From Ruminococcaceae bacterium UBA1036 (GTDB taxonomy: Bacteria; Bacillota; Clostridia; Oscillospirales; Acutalibacteraceae): DNA of 62,186 nt. The translations under genes and the position numbers were made by a program. Under the pieces are notes generated by a model that was given only the letters and a program-made list of their open reading frames with translations, had not been told where the DNA came from and searched no databases. Of the stretch, positions 43,561 through 53,409 are shown in pieces (positions within the stretch are counted from its first letter, which is position 1; every line of letters starts with the position of its first letter). The stretch is taken from positions 1 to 62,186 of the forward strand of contig DCEF01000002.1 in assembly GCA_002316805.1 (NCBI GenBank). The letters run 5' to 3'.

Positions 43561-45327
43561 TTACCTTATCCAATTATGTTTTTCAAGTATTTTCAGAATT
43601 TTTTGTCCCTTTGGCAGCATTGAAACATCATGGCGGTCAAGCACATGGAACTTAAGGATGCATATAATATACAGAAACACAGTTGCAATAATTGCAATGC
43701 ATACTGCAATTTTGCTTGAAATGAACATAATTGCCGCTTTGTAAAGCAGCCATGAAGCGCCGATGCTTATTACGGACGCGACAAATGGCTTGGCAAATAT
43801 TGAGAAGTAATTCATGTGTATTTTTGTTACATGCTGAAGAAAGTACAGCGCACATATTGTAGTTATGAGGTAGCAAAGCAGCGTGCCGGTCCCTGCGCCG
43901 AGGACGTTGATTTCAGGAATACCCACGAGGGTATAGTTTGTTATTATCTTAACAGCAAGGCCGACAACTACCAGTTTAACAGGCAAGTCAACCCTGCCAA
44001 CCGCCTGCAGCATGCTGTTCACTGGCGTGCTTGTTGCGGCAAATGTAGAGGCAAGGCCAAGAATCACAAGTATTCTTCCAATGATAGTAGGCCCTTGGTC
44101 AACGCCAGGGTAGATGAGTGAAGCTATTGGCATTGCAAAAACAGAAAGCCCAATGCCGCTCGGTATGGTAATAAGCGTGACCATGCGCAGCACGGTTTCC
44201 ATACTGCGGCGTATGTGCTTCGGGTTGCCCTCAGTCCACGCCTCGGTAACATTCGGCAGGGCACTAACCCCAAATGCCTGCGTAAGCGCCGGCACAAACA
44301 TAAACAGGTTTGTGGCATTACCATAGCATCCATACAAAAAGGATGCCACGCCGTTAGATGAAATATACTCTTTTGGTATGATACCCTGGTACATTTTCAA
44401 GAGGGTTGCTGAATTTGTGCTAAGCAGGTCGCCTATGCGGCTTTGAAGCAACATACCGTCGACAAAAGTCGAAAGGTTAATTGCAAGTGAACCGAGCGCA
44501 ACCGGAATAGCAGTGCGGACAAGTATTGACACTGTCTGTTTCATAGGCATAGAGCGCGGCGAAGCAGTAAGCATGTCTTCCGTTATTCCGTCCCCGTTCC
44601 GCTTGTGGTAAAGTGTTAAAAACAGAAATCCGAAAAATCCGCCAATTGTCACACCAAAAATGGCACCAGCTGCCGCATATGGCAGTGTCGCTATTTTTGC
44701 AAATTTTATGTTTGCGGCCTTTACGCCGTAAACCGTTCCGCTTTTCGCATATTCCTTAAGGCCGGAATTTACAATCCAGATTGCTGCCGAAAGGCCAAAC
44801 ACAAGTTTGCATATTGATTCTATTATTTCAGAAATAGCCGTTGGCGTCATATTGCGCAGGCCTTCATAATACCCGCGGTAAATAGACATCATGCTGGCAA
44901 AGAAAACAGCCGGCGCAATGGCGTAAATAGCCGGCAAAGCGTTCTTGGCATTGCCGCGCAGGACAAAATCCGTATATGGACGTGCCCCAAGCATCATAAT
45001 GCTGAACGATAAAATGCCGAGAAAAAGGAAAATCCTTATTGAGGCCTTATGTATCTGGCGTATGTCACGGTAGTGGCCTTTGCAGTAATTTTCTGAAACC
45101 ATTCGGGAAATTGCAATTGGAAAGCCCGCCGTTGCAATGCTAAACATCGGCGCATATATCGAGTAAGCATTATTGAAGTATCCGTATCCAAGAGAAGTTA
45201 TTACCCATGACAGCGGTATCTTATAGACTGCGCCGATTATCTTCTCTATAACAATGGCCATCACAAGTATAAGTGCACCATGAATAAAGCTTTGGCGGTG
45301 CATTTTGCTTTTTTTTTCCCGTCCCAT
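43561..45327 (-). CDS. MATE-like polysaccharide flippase (SpoVB/YabM family)
   Basis: The 588-residue membrane protein has about 14 hydrophobic segments and the MOP-superfamily N-terminal pattern (GALILVMAIVIEKIIGAVYKIPLSWVITSLGYGYFNNAY). Family members flip lipid-linked oligosaccharide or muropeptide precursors; SpoVB is needed for the spore cortex and YabM lies at this locus in Bacillus, upstream of yabN/mazG. Cortex lipid II export is the likely role. The start is uncertain: ATG 45327 or 45303. Confidence 0.88.
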   Translation of the reverse strand: MGREKKSKMHRQSFIHGALILVMAIVIEKIIGAVYKIPLSWVITSLGYGYFNNAYSIYAPMFSIATAGFPIAISRMVSENYCKGHYRDIRQIHKASIRIFLFLGILSFSIMMLGARPYTDFVLRGNAKNALPAIYAIAPAVFFASMMSIYRGYYEGLRNMTPTAISEIIESICKLVFGLSAAIWIVNSGLKEYAKSGTVYGVKAANIKFAKIATLPYAAAGAIFGVTIGGFFGFLFLTLYHKRNGDGITEDMLTASPRSMPMKQTVSILVRTAIPVALGSLAINLSTFVDGMLLQSRIGDLLSTNSATLLKMYQGIIPKEYISSNGVASFLYGCYGNATNLFMFVPALTQAFGVSALPNVTEAWTEGNPKHIRRSMETVLRMVTLITIPSGIGLSVFAMPIASLIYPGVDQGPTIIGRILVILGLASTFAATSTPVNSMLQAVGRVDLPVKLVVVGLAVKIITNYTLVGIPEINVLGAGTGTLLCYLITTICALYFLQHVTKIHMNYFSIFAKPFVASVISIGASWLLYKAAIMFISSKIAVCIAIIATVFLYIICILKFHVLDRHDVSMLPKGQKILKILEKHNWIR

Positions 45328-45459
45328 CGCAACACATCCGTTCTATTGTGTAAATCTATGCAAAAGCTTGCTTTTAATATGTTTTTATGTTTTTCCCGCA
45401 GGCGGTGCACCAATGGCAGCACTTGCAGGATTGCACATAAACAGGCGCATACTTTACCA

Positions 45460-45487
45460 AAAGAAAGGGAGAGGATAATCCTCCCCC
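45460..45487 (-). terminator. terminator after the zinc-ribbon gene
   Basis: GGGAGAGGA and TCCTCCCCC pair around TAA, with TTTCTTTT following on the minus strand. Confidence 0.7.
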
Positions 45488-45508
45488 ATGTTGCATAGAT
45501 TTCACATT

Positions 45509-45934
45509 TTATTTTCCCGCAGAGTTTCCAGTCTTTGGACTGCCGCCCTGCGAATCATCTGCCGAACTGTCATCTTCCATAAGTCTGTAGCCGCATTTGC
45601 TGCAGAAAACAGCGTCCTTCGAGTTTTCTTGCCCGCAATGGCTGCATATAGTCTTTGCATTTGCGGAAGCAATCTGGCTGTTTACCGCATCAAGCTGTTC
45701 CTGCAGGCTGTCAATTGATGCGACTGCATCGGAAACTGCCTGTGCGGAGTCACCTCCAGTTTTCTTCGCATCATAAACTACCCGGCCAAGTGCTTCAAAA
45801 TGTTTTGAAATATCATTTTTCAAGTCTGCAGCATTGATGCGCAATTTGGAAACGTCCGCAAATTTGGAAGCTTGTTTCCCGACAGCACTGGCTGCCGACT
45901 TTGCATTGACAATAAAATCATCCAGCATTCCCAT
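45509..45934 (-). CDS. zinc-ribbon domain protein
   Basis: A 141-residue soluble protein: an alpha-helical front (MGMLDDFIVNAKSAASAVGK, coiled-coil-like to about residue 85), then a zinc ribbon CSHCGQENSKDAVFCSKCGY (CxxC-x10-CxxC) and an acidic Ser/Gly-rich tail. GGAGG precedes ATG. Such proteins are widespread in Clostridia with no assigned function. Confidence 0.8.
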   Translation of the reverse strand: MGMLDDFIVNAKSAASAVGKQASKFADVSKLRINAADLKNDISKHFEALGRVVYDAKKTGGDSAQAVSDAVASIDSLQEQLDAVNSQIASANAKTICSHCGQENSKDAVFCSKCGYRLMEDDSSADDSQGGSPKTGNSAGK

Positions 45935-45991
45935 AGCAGCATCCTCCTTTTTGTTTGCTATTATAGCACGATAAAAGTAAAAAATGCAACT

Positions 45992-46948
45992 CTATTCAAG
46001 GCCTCCACCAATAAATTCACGAATAATTGATGCCTTAGGCACGAGCGTCGTATCGACTTCATCAAAGTGCTCAAGTGCACCTGCCAAATTCTGTGCAGCA
46101 TTGTAATTGCAGCTGCTTTCAGGCACAGTGCAAAGGAGCTTGAGTGCCTGCTGTTTAAGCACGCAAAGCTCATAGGCGTGAAAAGAATTTATTGTAAGGT
46201 CGGCGCCTTTTCTAAACGGCTTGATGTACTTGTATTCGCCGCGCATTACATTCGGCCACATCGAAAGCGTTTCATCCGGACTCGTCCGCCTGAAATTATA
46301 ATCGCGCACCATGCGGCGTACAAGGCGGATATCATTTGGCCCGAGAATTGTTTTTCCCCCGTTCATTATGCCCTGCTTAACGCTTATATAAATGCGGTGC
46401 ACATGCAGTTCCGGCACAGTGCTAAGCAAAACAGGGTTAAGTGCATGTATCCCTTCCACTACGGCAACTTCACGCTCATGCAGTACAACCTGCCTGCGGT
46501 GCGGGTAAGGAACATGCTGCTCAAAATCGAATACAGGCATCTCGCAGCGGCTATTTTTCACAAGGCTGGCAAGGCAGTTCTGTATCTCTCCTACATTTAT
46601 GGCCTCAAGGCACTCATAGTCATGCTTTCCGTTCGGAAGCATTGGTGCCATGTTTCCCCCAAGGTAAAAATCATCGAGTGAAATGCTCACACAGCCAACG
46701 CCGTCTTTTTCCAAAGCTTTTTTAAGTAAATGGGCTGTTGTTGTTTTCCCGCTGCTTGAAGGCCCTGCAATCATTACAAGTTTACACATTGGATTTTCGC
46801 CCGCGATTAACTGTGCAATTTCAGCAATATTCTTATGATATGCTTCTTCTGTTTTCAGCACAAAGCCCTTCGCGTCTTTGCGTACCGAGCTGTTGATATC
46901 TTCAACACTGTTGCGGTAAGAAACGAACTTAGCTTTTAGTTGTTCCAT
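45992..46948 (-). CDS. nucleoside/uridine kinase-like protein (PRK/UDK superfamily)
   Basis: A 318-residue P-loop kinase: GPSSSGKTTTAHLLKKAL, the SISLDDFYLGG metal/substrate strand, ECLEAINV, VVEGIHALNP and RRMVRDYNFRRTSPDETLSMW. The first 40 residues precede the P-loop, a layout of the uridine-kinase-like (often TGS-less here) Firmicutes proteins. It may phosphorylate uridine or another nucleoside. Its start overlaps the hemZ stop by 20 nt, and GGGGTGA precedes ATG. Confidence 0.82.
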   Translation of the reverse strand: MEQLKAKFVSYRNSVEDINSSVRKDAKGFVLKTEEAYHKNIAEIAQLIAGENPMCKLVMIAGPSSSGKTTTAHLLKKALEKDGVGCVSISLDDFYLGGNMAPMLPNGKHDYECLEAINVGEIQNCLASLVKNSRCEMPVFDFEQHVPYPHRRQVVLHEREVAVVEGIHALNPVLLSTVPELHVHRIYISVKQGIMNGGKTILGPNDIRLVRRMVRDYNFRRTSPDETLSMWPNVMRGEYKYIKPFRKGADLTINSFHAYELCVLKQQALKLLCTVPESSCNYNAAQNLAGALEHFDEVDTTLVPKASIIREFIGGGLE

Positions 46949-48398
46949 AAAATTCTTTCACCCCGTTCTTCCGGGCTATCAATTCCCTATAGCGCCCAAT
47001 ATATTCGTACGGATATTTAAAGTTGAATATTCGTTCAATACGGTTCGAGTATGGGTCTTTCAGTTTGGTTACAGCACCGGCGCCGCATGCAAGTATTGTT
47101 TGGCATTCTTCCATTATCAGCACATTGTAAAGGCTTTCGCGGCCAGGCTTCGACCAGCCTGTGTTTTCAAGGTTGCCTACCATGCGGCTCTGCCTGTAGA
47201 GGTAATAAGGGTGGTACCCGCTCTGCGGCAAAACAGAATAGGCATTCCTAAGCATATCTGCAGTTGTTTCAGCGCTGCATGAAACAGGCGCTGCCTTTTC
47301 ATGGTTAAGGCGTGCCGCCCTTTTTATCGAAAGTGTATGGACCGTTACGCATTCCGGCGAAAGTTGGATGACTTTATGGATCGTCTGCAAAAAGCTTTCA
47401 AGGCTGTCCTTCGGCAGGCCGGCGATTATGTCCATATTGATATCATCGAAACCAAGACGCCGTGCAAGGCCAAAAGCCTCAATAATCTGCGACGATGTGT
47501 GCTTCCTGCCAATTTCTCTTAAAACTTCGTCGTTAAGCGTCTGTGGGTTAATACTTATGCGCGTGACGCCGCCGCTCTTCATTACTTTAAGTTTTTCCTC
47601 AGTAATCGTATCCGGCCTGCCGGCTTCCACAGTAAATTCGTGGCAAAACGAAAGGTCAAAATTTGAATTGACAGCGCCGATAACGTTGGCAAGCTGGGAA
47701 GCTGAAAGCACTGTCGGCGTACCGCCGCCTATATAAACTGTCTGCAGATGCAGCCTTAGATCTTTGGCTATCTGTGCTGTACGCCTTATCTCATCACAGA
47801 GAAGGTCTACGTACTGCGGGACAAGACGGAATGCCTTTTCGACTGACGACGAAACGAAAGAGCAGTAAGCGCATCTTGTGGGGCAGAATGGTATGGCAAT
47901 GTAAAGGCTGAAATAATCGGGCCGCGACAGAGCCAAAAGATTTTTCTGGTTATTCCAGGCAGTGCGCGCAAGATCGGTTTTTTCAGGCGAAACGAGAAAT
48001 TTATCGCGGAAGAAGCCGCATGCAAATTCTTCACTTTTTTCAGAAGCCAGCCTGCCGAAAAGTTTGAGCGGCCTTACTCCCGTCAGGATTCCCCATTGTG
48101 GCCGGCAGCCAAGCGCGCTCGAAAGGATTTTCCACAGCAATACAGCCATGCGCCGCTGTACCTCGCGTTCTTCTGTGCCTGCCGGAATAATTAATGCGCT
48201 GGCTTTTTCGGATGTTCCCGCTTTAAGCCGTACGGTCATCAGGCAGTTGCCATCAGGGCGTTTTTTTATGCCTGTATAAACCACAGTATCGTCTTCACAA
48301 GGTTCCGAAACTACTTTTATCTTGCTCCTGGGGTAAAAAAGCCTACACAGGTTTTCCATCTCATAACTAAAAGGGTGGCTGTCTATAATAATTGTCAT
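46929..48398 (-). CDS. hemZ: coproporphyrinogen dehydrogenase HemZ
   Basis: A radical-SAM enzyme of 489 residues with the cluster motif CPTRCAYC (CxxxCxxC) at about 175, GGGTPTVLSASQL, and the HemN-like RISINPQTLNDEVLREIGR and DINMDIIAGLP. HemZ is the oxygen-independent coproporphyrinogen III dehydrogenase-like protein of Firmicutes. The longer frame starts at 48476 inside the preceding gene; ATG 48398, 4 nt after that gene's stop, is preferred. Confidence 0.88.
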   Translation of the reverse strand: MTIIIDSHPFSYEMENLCRLFYPRSKIKVVSEPCEDDTVVYTGIKKRPDGNCLMTVRLKAGTSEKASALIIPAGTEEREVQRRMAVLLWKILSSALGCRPQWGILTGVRPLKLFGRLASEKSEEFACGFFRDKFLVSPEKTDLARTAWNNQKNLLALSRPDYFSLYIAIPFCPTRCAYCSFVSSSVEKAFRLVPQYVDLLCDEIRRTAQIAKDLRLHLQTVYIGGGTPTVLSASQLANVIGAVNSNFDLSFCHEFTVEAGRPDTITEEKLKVMKSGGVTRISINPQTLNDEVLREIGRKHTSSQIIEAFGLARRLGFDDINMDIIAGLPKDSLESFLQTIHKVIQLSPECVTVHTLSIKRAARLNHEKAAPVSCSAETTADMLRNAYSVLPQSGYHPYYLYRQSRMVGNLENTGWSKPGRESLYNVLIMEECQTILACGAGAVTKLKDPYSNRIERIFNFKYPYEYIGRYRELIARKNGVKEFYGTTKS

Positions 48399-48402
48399 AA
48401 TG

Positions 48403-49023
48403 TTAAATCCCAAAATAAGAATTATTTCTGCGCTCATAGCCGAGCGTAGTCTCTGAGCCATGGCCTGGATAGACATGGTAGTCGCCTTTAAGGGAATCCA
48501 ATTTCCGCAGGGAGTTAAGCATCTGCGAATAGCTTCCGGTTGGGCAGTCTGTACGCCCGCAGCTCAACTTCATAAGCGTATCGCCCGAAAAAATCACATC
48601 TTTAACTATAAAGCAGCAGCCGCCAACAGTGTGGCCCGGTGTGTGCATAACGCTGATGGTAAGGCTGCCAAGTTGTATGGTGTCACCATCGCTCATTGGC
48701 ATATCCACCTGAAATGGCGGCACCTGCGAGCCGAAAAATGCACCTGCAAGGTTAAGGGTGCTGTCTTTGGCAAAAAGGAGCTCATCAACATAAAGGTAAA
48801 CTTTTGCGCCTGTCATTTTTTTCAGGGCCTGAACGCCTGAAATGTGGTCAAAATGGCCGTGCGTCAGCAGAATTTTTTCAACTTTCCCATTTTCCATGAC
48901 AATGTCATTCAGCTCGCTGCTTTCAAAGCCCGGGTCAATTACGGCTGAAGCGCCGGTCTCATCATCTTTTAGCAGGTAGCAGTTTGTTGGGATCGGGCCG
49001 CCTGCAATCTTAGTAATCTGCAA
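48403..49023 (-). CDS. MBL fold metallo-hydrolase (glyoxalase II-like)
   Basis: A 206-residue metallo-beta-lactamase-fold protein with zinc ligands in THGHFDHISG (HxHxDH), MHTPGHTVGG, FSGDTL and YPGHGSET. The short form without the C-terminal glyoxalase domain fits the YqgX/YcbL-like glyoxalase II group, hydrolysing thioesters such as S-lactoyl thiols. TTG start behind GGAGG. It is in a relA-MBL-hemZ-kinase same-strand run. Confidence 0.88.
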   Translation of the reverse strand: MQITKIAGGPIPTNCYLLKDDETGASAVIDPGFESSELNDIVMENGKVEKILLTHGHFDHISGVQALKKMTGAKVYLYVDELLFAKDSTLNLAGAFFGSQVPPFQVDMPMSDGDTIQLGSLTISVMHTPGHTVGGCCFIVKDVIFSGDTLMKLSCGRTDCPTGSYSQMLNSLRKLDSLKGDYHVYPGHGSETTLGYERRNNSYFGI

Positions 49024-49062
49024 AAAGAGTCCTCCTTCTCAGCCGCCGTCCCTATAATATTC

Positions 49063-51255
49063 TCATGTGCGGCGTATTGACACGACGCCGACAATTTTGG
49101 AAAGGCGCTGAACTATCGTCTTAAGTTCCTCGATATTTTTAACAGAAATCGTCGCTGATATAAAAGCGCTGCCGTCTTTTGCCTCCCTTGAGTTAAGGGA
49201 ATAAATAAAAAGGTGCATATTAAACAGCTGCTGCGTTATGTCCGCGAGAAGCCCGGAACGGTCTCCTGCGACAATTTCCAGCGTAGTCTTAAAACTCTCG
49301 CAGATTTCACCCGCCCAGTGGACCCTTACCCAGCGCTCAGGCTCGGCGGCTTTGCTTATATCTTTTGGTACATTGGAGCAGCCGCGCTTATGGATAGAAA
49401 CGCCAAAGCCGCGCGTTATAAAGCCTATAATATCGTCGCCAGGCAGTGGGTTGCAGCAGCGTGCGAACTTTACAAGGCAGTTTTCCATGCCATCTACAAC
49501 AATGCCAATTGGGCTTTTGCCATAAGGCACCTGGCGCTCAGGCTTTTGTGGCAGATGGATTGGTGCCGTATCAGCACGTTCTTTCTGCCATGCTTCCTTA
49601 ATTTTTGGAATTATCTTCCACAGTGAAATGCCGCCATAGCCTATCGCGGCATAAACATCATCAACCGTGGCACAGTTATTGTGAGGTGCGAGTTTGCTGA
49701 GGACATCGTTGAGGCTTTTTTCATTTATATCAATATTGTTGTGGCGTAGTTCACGCTCTACCGAGTTTTTGCCTTCGGCGATATTTTCATCGCGCTTCTC
49801 ATGCTTGAACCAGTTGCGGATTTTATTTCTCGCTTCGCTCGTTTTTACAATACTCAGCCAGTCGCGGCTTGGGCCGCGGGCTTCTTTTGAAGTCAGCACT
49901 TCAACTATTTCGCCTGTTTTCAGGCGGTAATCAATTGGCACAATGCGTTTGTCAACTTTTGCACCAGTCATCCTGTTTCCTACAGCACTGTGTATAGCGT
50001 AGGCAAAGTCAATCACCGTTGAGCCGGCAGGAAGGTTTATAACGTCGCCCCTTGGTGTAAAGACAAAAACATCTTCCGGTGCAAGGTCCGACTTTATAGT
50101 GCGTACAAGATCGGTAGCATCTTCGCTGTCCTTTTCATTGTCAAGCATCTGGCGTATCCATGAAAGACGTTTTTCAAACGAATCCTCCTTGCCTGCCATG
50201 CCGAGCTTATACTTCCAGTGAGCCGCAATGCCATATTCAGCCGTATGGTGCATTTCCCATGTGCGTATCTGCACCTCAAACGGAATGCCTTCCTTGCCTA
50301 TTACAGTCGTGTGCAGCGACTGGTACATATTCGGCTTCGGCGTAGAAATATAATCCTTAAACCTGTTTGGCAGTGGCCGGAACATATCGTGAATAATGCC
50401 GAGCACGTTGTAGCAGTCATTCACCGTATCCACAATCACACGCACAGCGTAAATATCATATATCTCGTCCATTGAGCGTCCCTGTATGAACATCTTGCGG
50501 TAAATGCCGTTTATACTCTTTACGCGCCCTTCAATGTAAACATTAGGTATAATGCTGGAAACACGTTCGTTTATGCGCTTTTTAGTCAGCTCAATAAACT
50601 CCTTGCGCTCATTTGCACGCAGGGCAAGGCCACTTTCAATTTCCTTGTATGCAACAGGGTCAAGTATGCGCAGCGAAAGGTCTTCAAGCTCTTCCTTTAC
50701 GGCGCGTATGCCAAGTCGGTGCGCAATAGGTGCATAGACCTCCATATTTTCGAGGGCCTTGTCACGCTGCTTCTGCGGCGGCATAAACTCGATTGTGCGC
50801 ATATTGTGCAGGCGGTCTGCCAGTTTGACGATTATCACACGGATATCCTGATTCATGGCAATCAGCATTTTGCGCAAATTTTCCGCCTGCTGCACTTCAC
50901 GTGAAGAATATGGTATGTGGCCAAGCTTCGTCACGCCGTCTGTAAGGCCGGCAATTTCATTGCCGAACTCTTTTTTTATCTGGTCAAGCGTAACCGGTGT
51001 ATCTTCCACAACATCGTGCAGAAGCCCCGTTGCGACCGATTCGGAATCCATGCCGAGCTCTACGAGTATGCACGCTACAGCAACAGGATGAGAAATATAT
51101 GGTGTGCCGGAAAGCCGCCGCTGATTTTTATGTGACTCCGCCGCAAGCCGGTACGCACGCTCAATCAGGTCTGTGTCATAATTATGCTCGCTTGCCTTCA
51201 TAAGGGCGGTCAAATCGTCAAATGTTTTCATTGGGTATGCCATTTTTTCTGTCAC
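49063..51255 (-). CDS. bifunctional (p)ppGpp synthase/hydrolase RelA/SpoT
   Basis: A 730-residue long RSH protein with the HD hydrolase domain (about 25-190; SHPVAVACILVELGMDS, GLLHDVVEDTP), synthetase (about 230-350; GRVKSINGIYRKM, IYDIYAVRVIVDTV), TGS (about 390-450; VFVFTPRGDVINLPAGSTV), a zinc-finger-like region and ACT domain (about 655-730). It controls the stringent response. The frame starts at GTG 51255 overlapping the recJ stop; ATG 51243 is an alternative start. Co-transcribed after recJ. Confidence 0.95.
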   Translation of the reverse strand: MTEKMAYPMKTFDDLTALMKASEHNYDTDLIERAYRLAAESHKNQRRLSGTPYISHPVAVACILVELGMDSESVATGLLHDVVEDTPVTLDQIKKEFGNEIAGLTDGVTKLGHIPYSSREVQQAENLRKMLIAMNQDIRVIIVKLADRLHNMRTIEFMPPQKQRDKALENMEVYAPIAHRLGIRAVKEELEDLSLRILDPVAYKEIESGLALRANERKEFIELTKKRINERVSSIIPNVYIEGRVKSINGIYRKMFIQGRSMDEIYDIYAVRVIVDTVNDCYNVLGIIHDMFRPLPNRFKDYISTPKPNMYQSLHTTVIGKEGIPFEVQIRTWEMHHTAEYGIAAHWKYKLGMAGKEDSFEKRLSWIRQMLDNEKDSEDATDLVRTIKSDLAPEDVFVFTPRGDVINLPAGSTVIDFAYAIHSAVGNRMTGAKVDKRIVPIDYRLKTGEIVEVLTSKEARGPSRDWLSIVKTSEARNKIRNWFKHEKRDENIAEGKNSVERELRHNNIDINEKSLNDVLSKLAPHNNCATVDDVYAAIGYGGISLWKIIPKIKEAWQKERADTAPIHLPQKPERQVPYGKSPIGIVVDGMENCLVKFARCCNPLPGDDIIGFITRGFGVSIHKRGCSNVPKDISKAAEPERWVRVHWAGEICESFKTTLEIVAGDRSGLLADITQQLFNMHLFIYSLNSREAKDGSAFISATISVKNIEELKTIVQRLSKIVGVVSIRRT

Positions 51256-53315
51256 CGGCTTTGGCTTTCGTTAGAATTATGTAAAGACTTGATAATCGGC
51301 GATTCTGCAAGGCACACTTTGCTGTGATTTGGCACCACCTGAATATTATATACAGTTCCCTTTCGAACCCTGCTGATAAGCCCGCGCTCCGAAAATATAT
51401 CCATGATTACCAAGAACTCTGCAAAATTACTGTCTTCCTTAATACGGCAGAAAAGGTCATCAAGCGTACCATTGTATTCGCCAATGCTGCGGAGCATACG
51501 GTAAACCGAAGCGCAGTCGCTGCGGTTTGGAAGCACCGCTGCGCTTTCCTGTTCGGTCAACGGCTCACTCCTGCGGAATTTTTCATACAGCGCCCGCCCT
51601 TTTATAAGAGCGTCTTCATCCGCCCCGGCAAAGCGCATCTCACGTATAACCACGGTGAGTGAATCCATGCCATTAAAAGAATTAACCTGAAGCTTGACAG
51701 CCATGTCTACTGTGTCGCCCTTCTTGTAAGGAAACTCACCGAGCGTCGTCCCGAACTTCATGCATAGCACAGATGCTGTGCCCTTCTGCACCGAAATGCG
51801 AAGATGCTTTCCGCCGCCGACCGGCGTAATATCTCCTATGGCCATGCCAAAAAGGCCAAACAGCGGGTGCGGGTTGGCAGCCCCGAACGGTTCCAGCAAT
51901 TTAAGGCTTTTCGGTATCCCAACAGAAAGCTTGTCCGGTTTAAGCAGGCAATCGATGTTGAGCACCTGTACAGGCATTGGCTTGCCAAGCGATGCCGCGT
52001 ACTGGTTTATGCGCTCACGCAGTTTTTCAACGTTTTCAGACGGCAACGACATACCTGCAGCCATTGGATGGCCTCCAAAACGCGTCAGCAAATCCCTGCA
52101 ACTCCACACTGCATCAAAAAGCGAAAAGCCCTCAATGCTCCTTCCTGAGCCGCGTGCTTCTTTGCCGGAGCAAGAGACAACTATACACGGCTTGCCAAAA
52201 CATTCGGTTATTTTTGAAGCGACAATGCCTATAACGCCCGGATGCCACCCCTCACCCGCCACAACCATAACACGGTCGAAAATGATAGATGGGTCATTGT
52301 CGATTTTTTCCATTGCCTGGTGAAAAATATCGTCTTCAGTCTGCCTGCGGACACCGTTATCCCTGCACACCTGCGCTGCAAGTTCGCCGGCTTCTTCAGG
52401 CGACTCTGTCACCAGCAGACGAACCGCACGGTCCGACGTGCCAATACGGCCTGTTGCATTTATACGCGGTACAACAGTGAAAGCAACCGTTTCCGCCGTA
52501 AGCGGGCGCCCTTCCACTCCGGCAAGCTCAAGCAGTGATTTAAGCCCAATACGGTCAGTCCGCGAAATAAGCTTAAGGCCATATTTGACAAGCATCCTGT
52601 TTTCACCTGTGAGAGGCACCACATCGCCTATAGTGCCTATAGCTGCCAAATCGGTGTAATTTTCAATAACAGCCTGTGTGCCTTCCGGGCCTTCAAGCGC
52701 CATAAGGAGCTTGAAGGCCACGCCTGCACCGGAATAACTGCGGTAAGGGCAACTGCAGTCCTTGCGCCATGCGTCAACAACGGCAACGGCCTTAGGCAGC
52801 GTGTCGCCAGGCTGATGATGGTCTGTAATTATCGTATCGATTCCGAGCTTTTTTGCATAGTCGACTTCTTCAGCAGAAGAAATTCCATTGTCAACAGTGA
52901 GTATCAGTTTTACCCCTTGCGAATGCAGTACATCAACTGCGTTTTTGTTAAGCCCGTATCCCTCTTTTTCACGATCCGGAATATAATAAATGACGTTGCC
53001 GCCGCTCGACTCAAGATATGAATATACCATTGCGGTAGCTGTGACGCCGTCCGCATCATAGTCACCGTAAACAGCTATTTTTTCAAAACCATCAAGTGCT
53101 TTTCTTATACGCTCAACAGCTGCTGCCATGTCCGGCAGCAAAAGTGGGTCGGAAAGTGAGATATCATCTGAAAGTATTTCTTCCGCCTGTTTTCTGCTGG
53201 ATACTCCGCGTGTCTGCAGCAATACGGCAAGGAGCGGTGAAACTCCTGTTTCTGCGGCAAATTTTTTTGCCGACATGCGGTCAAACGGCTGCACATGCCA
53301 TTTCTTGATTCCCAA
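51252..53315 (-). CDS. recJ: single-stranded-DNA-specific exonuclease RecJ
   Basis: A 687-residue DHH/DHHA1 exonuclease: the catalytic motifs YGDYDADGVT and TDHHQPGD, the DHHA1 region GRIGTSDRAV and later GSGRSIEGF, then an OB-fold and C-terminal extension. RecJ degrades 5' single strands in repair and recombination. TTG start. It overlaps the relA start (GTGA), and the recJ-relA order is common in Firmicutes. Confidence 0.95.
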   Translation of the reverse strand: MGIKKWHVQPFDRMSAKKFAAETGVSPLLAVLLQTRGVSSRKQAEEILSDDISLSDPLLLPDMAAAVERIRKALDGFEKIAVYGDYDADGVTATAMVYSYLESSGGNVIYYIPDREKEGYGLNKNAVDVLHSQGVKLILTVDNGISSAEEVDYAKKLGIDTIITDHHQPGDTLPKAVAVVDAWRKDCSCPYRSYSGAGVAFKLLMALEGPEGTQAVIENYTDLAAIGTIGDVVPLTGENRMLVKYGLKLISRTDRIGLKSLLELAGVEGRPLTAETVAFTVVPRINATGRIGTSDRAVRLLVTESPEEAGELAAQVCRDNGVRRQTEDDIFHQAMEKIDNDPSIIFDRVMVVAGEGWHPGVIGIVASKITECFGKPCIVVSCSGKEARGSGRSIEGFSLFDAVWSCRDLLTRFGGHPMAAGMSLPSENVEKLRERINQYAASLGKPMPVQVLNIDCLLKPDKLSVGIPKSLKLLEPFGAANPHPLFGLFGMAIGDITPVGGGKHLRISVQKGTASVLCMKFGTTLGEFPYKKGDTVDMAVKLQVNSFNGMDSLTVVIREMRFAGADEDALIKGRALYEKFRRSEPLTEQESAAVLPNRSDCASVYRMLRSIGEYNGTLDDLFCRIKEDSNFAEFLVIMDIFSERGLISRVRKGTVYNIQVVPNHSKVCLAESPIIKSLHNSNESQSR

Positions 53316-53409
53316 CTACTCCCACCTGCCCCATATCTTTTAATTGTATCATTTCGGAGTATTTAATTCAACATAAAAATTTCTGCCAGCAGCGAATCAG
53401 CGCCGTGTA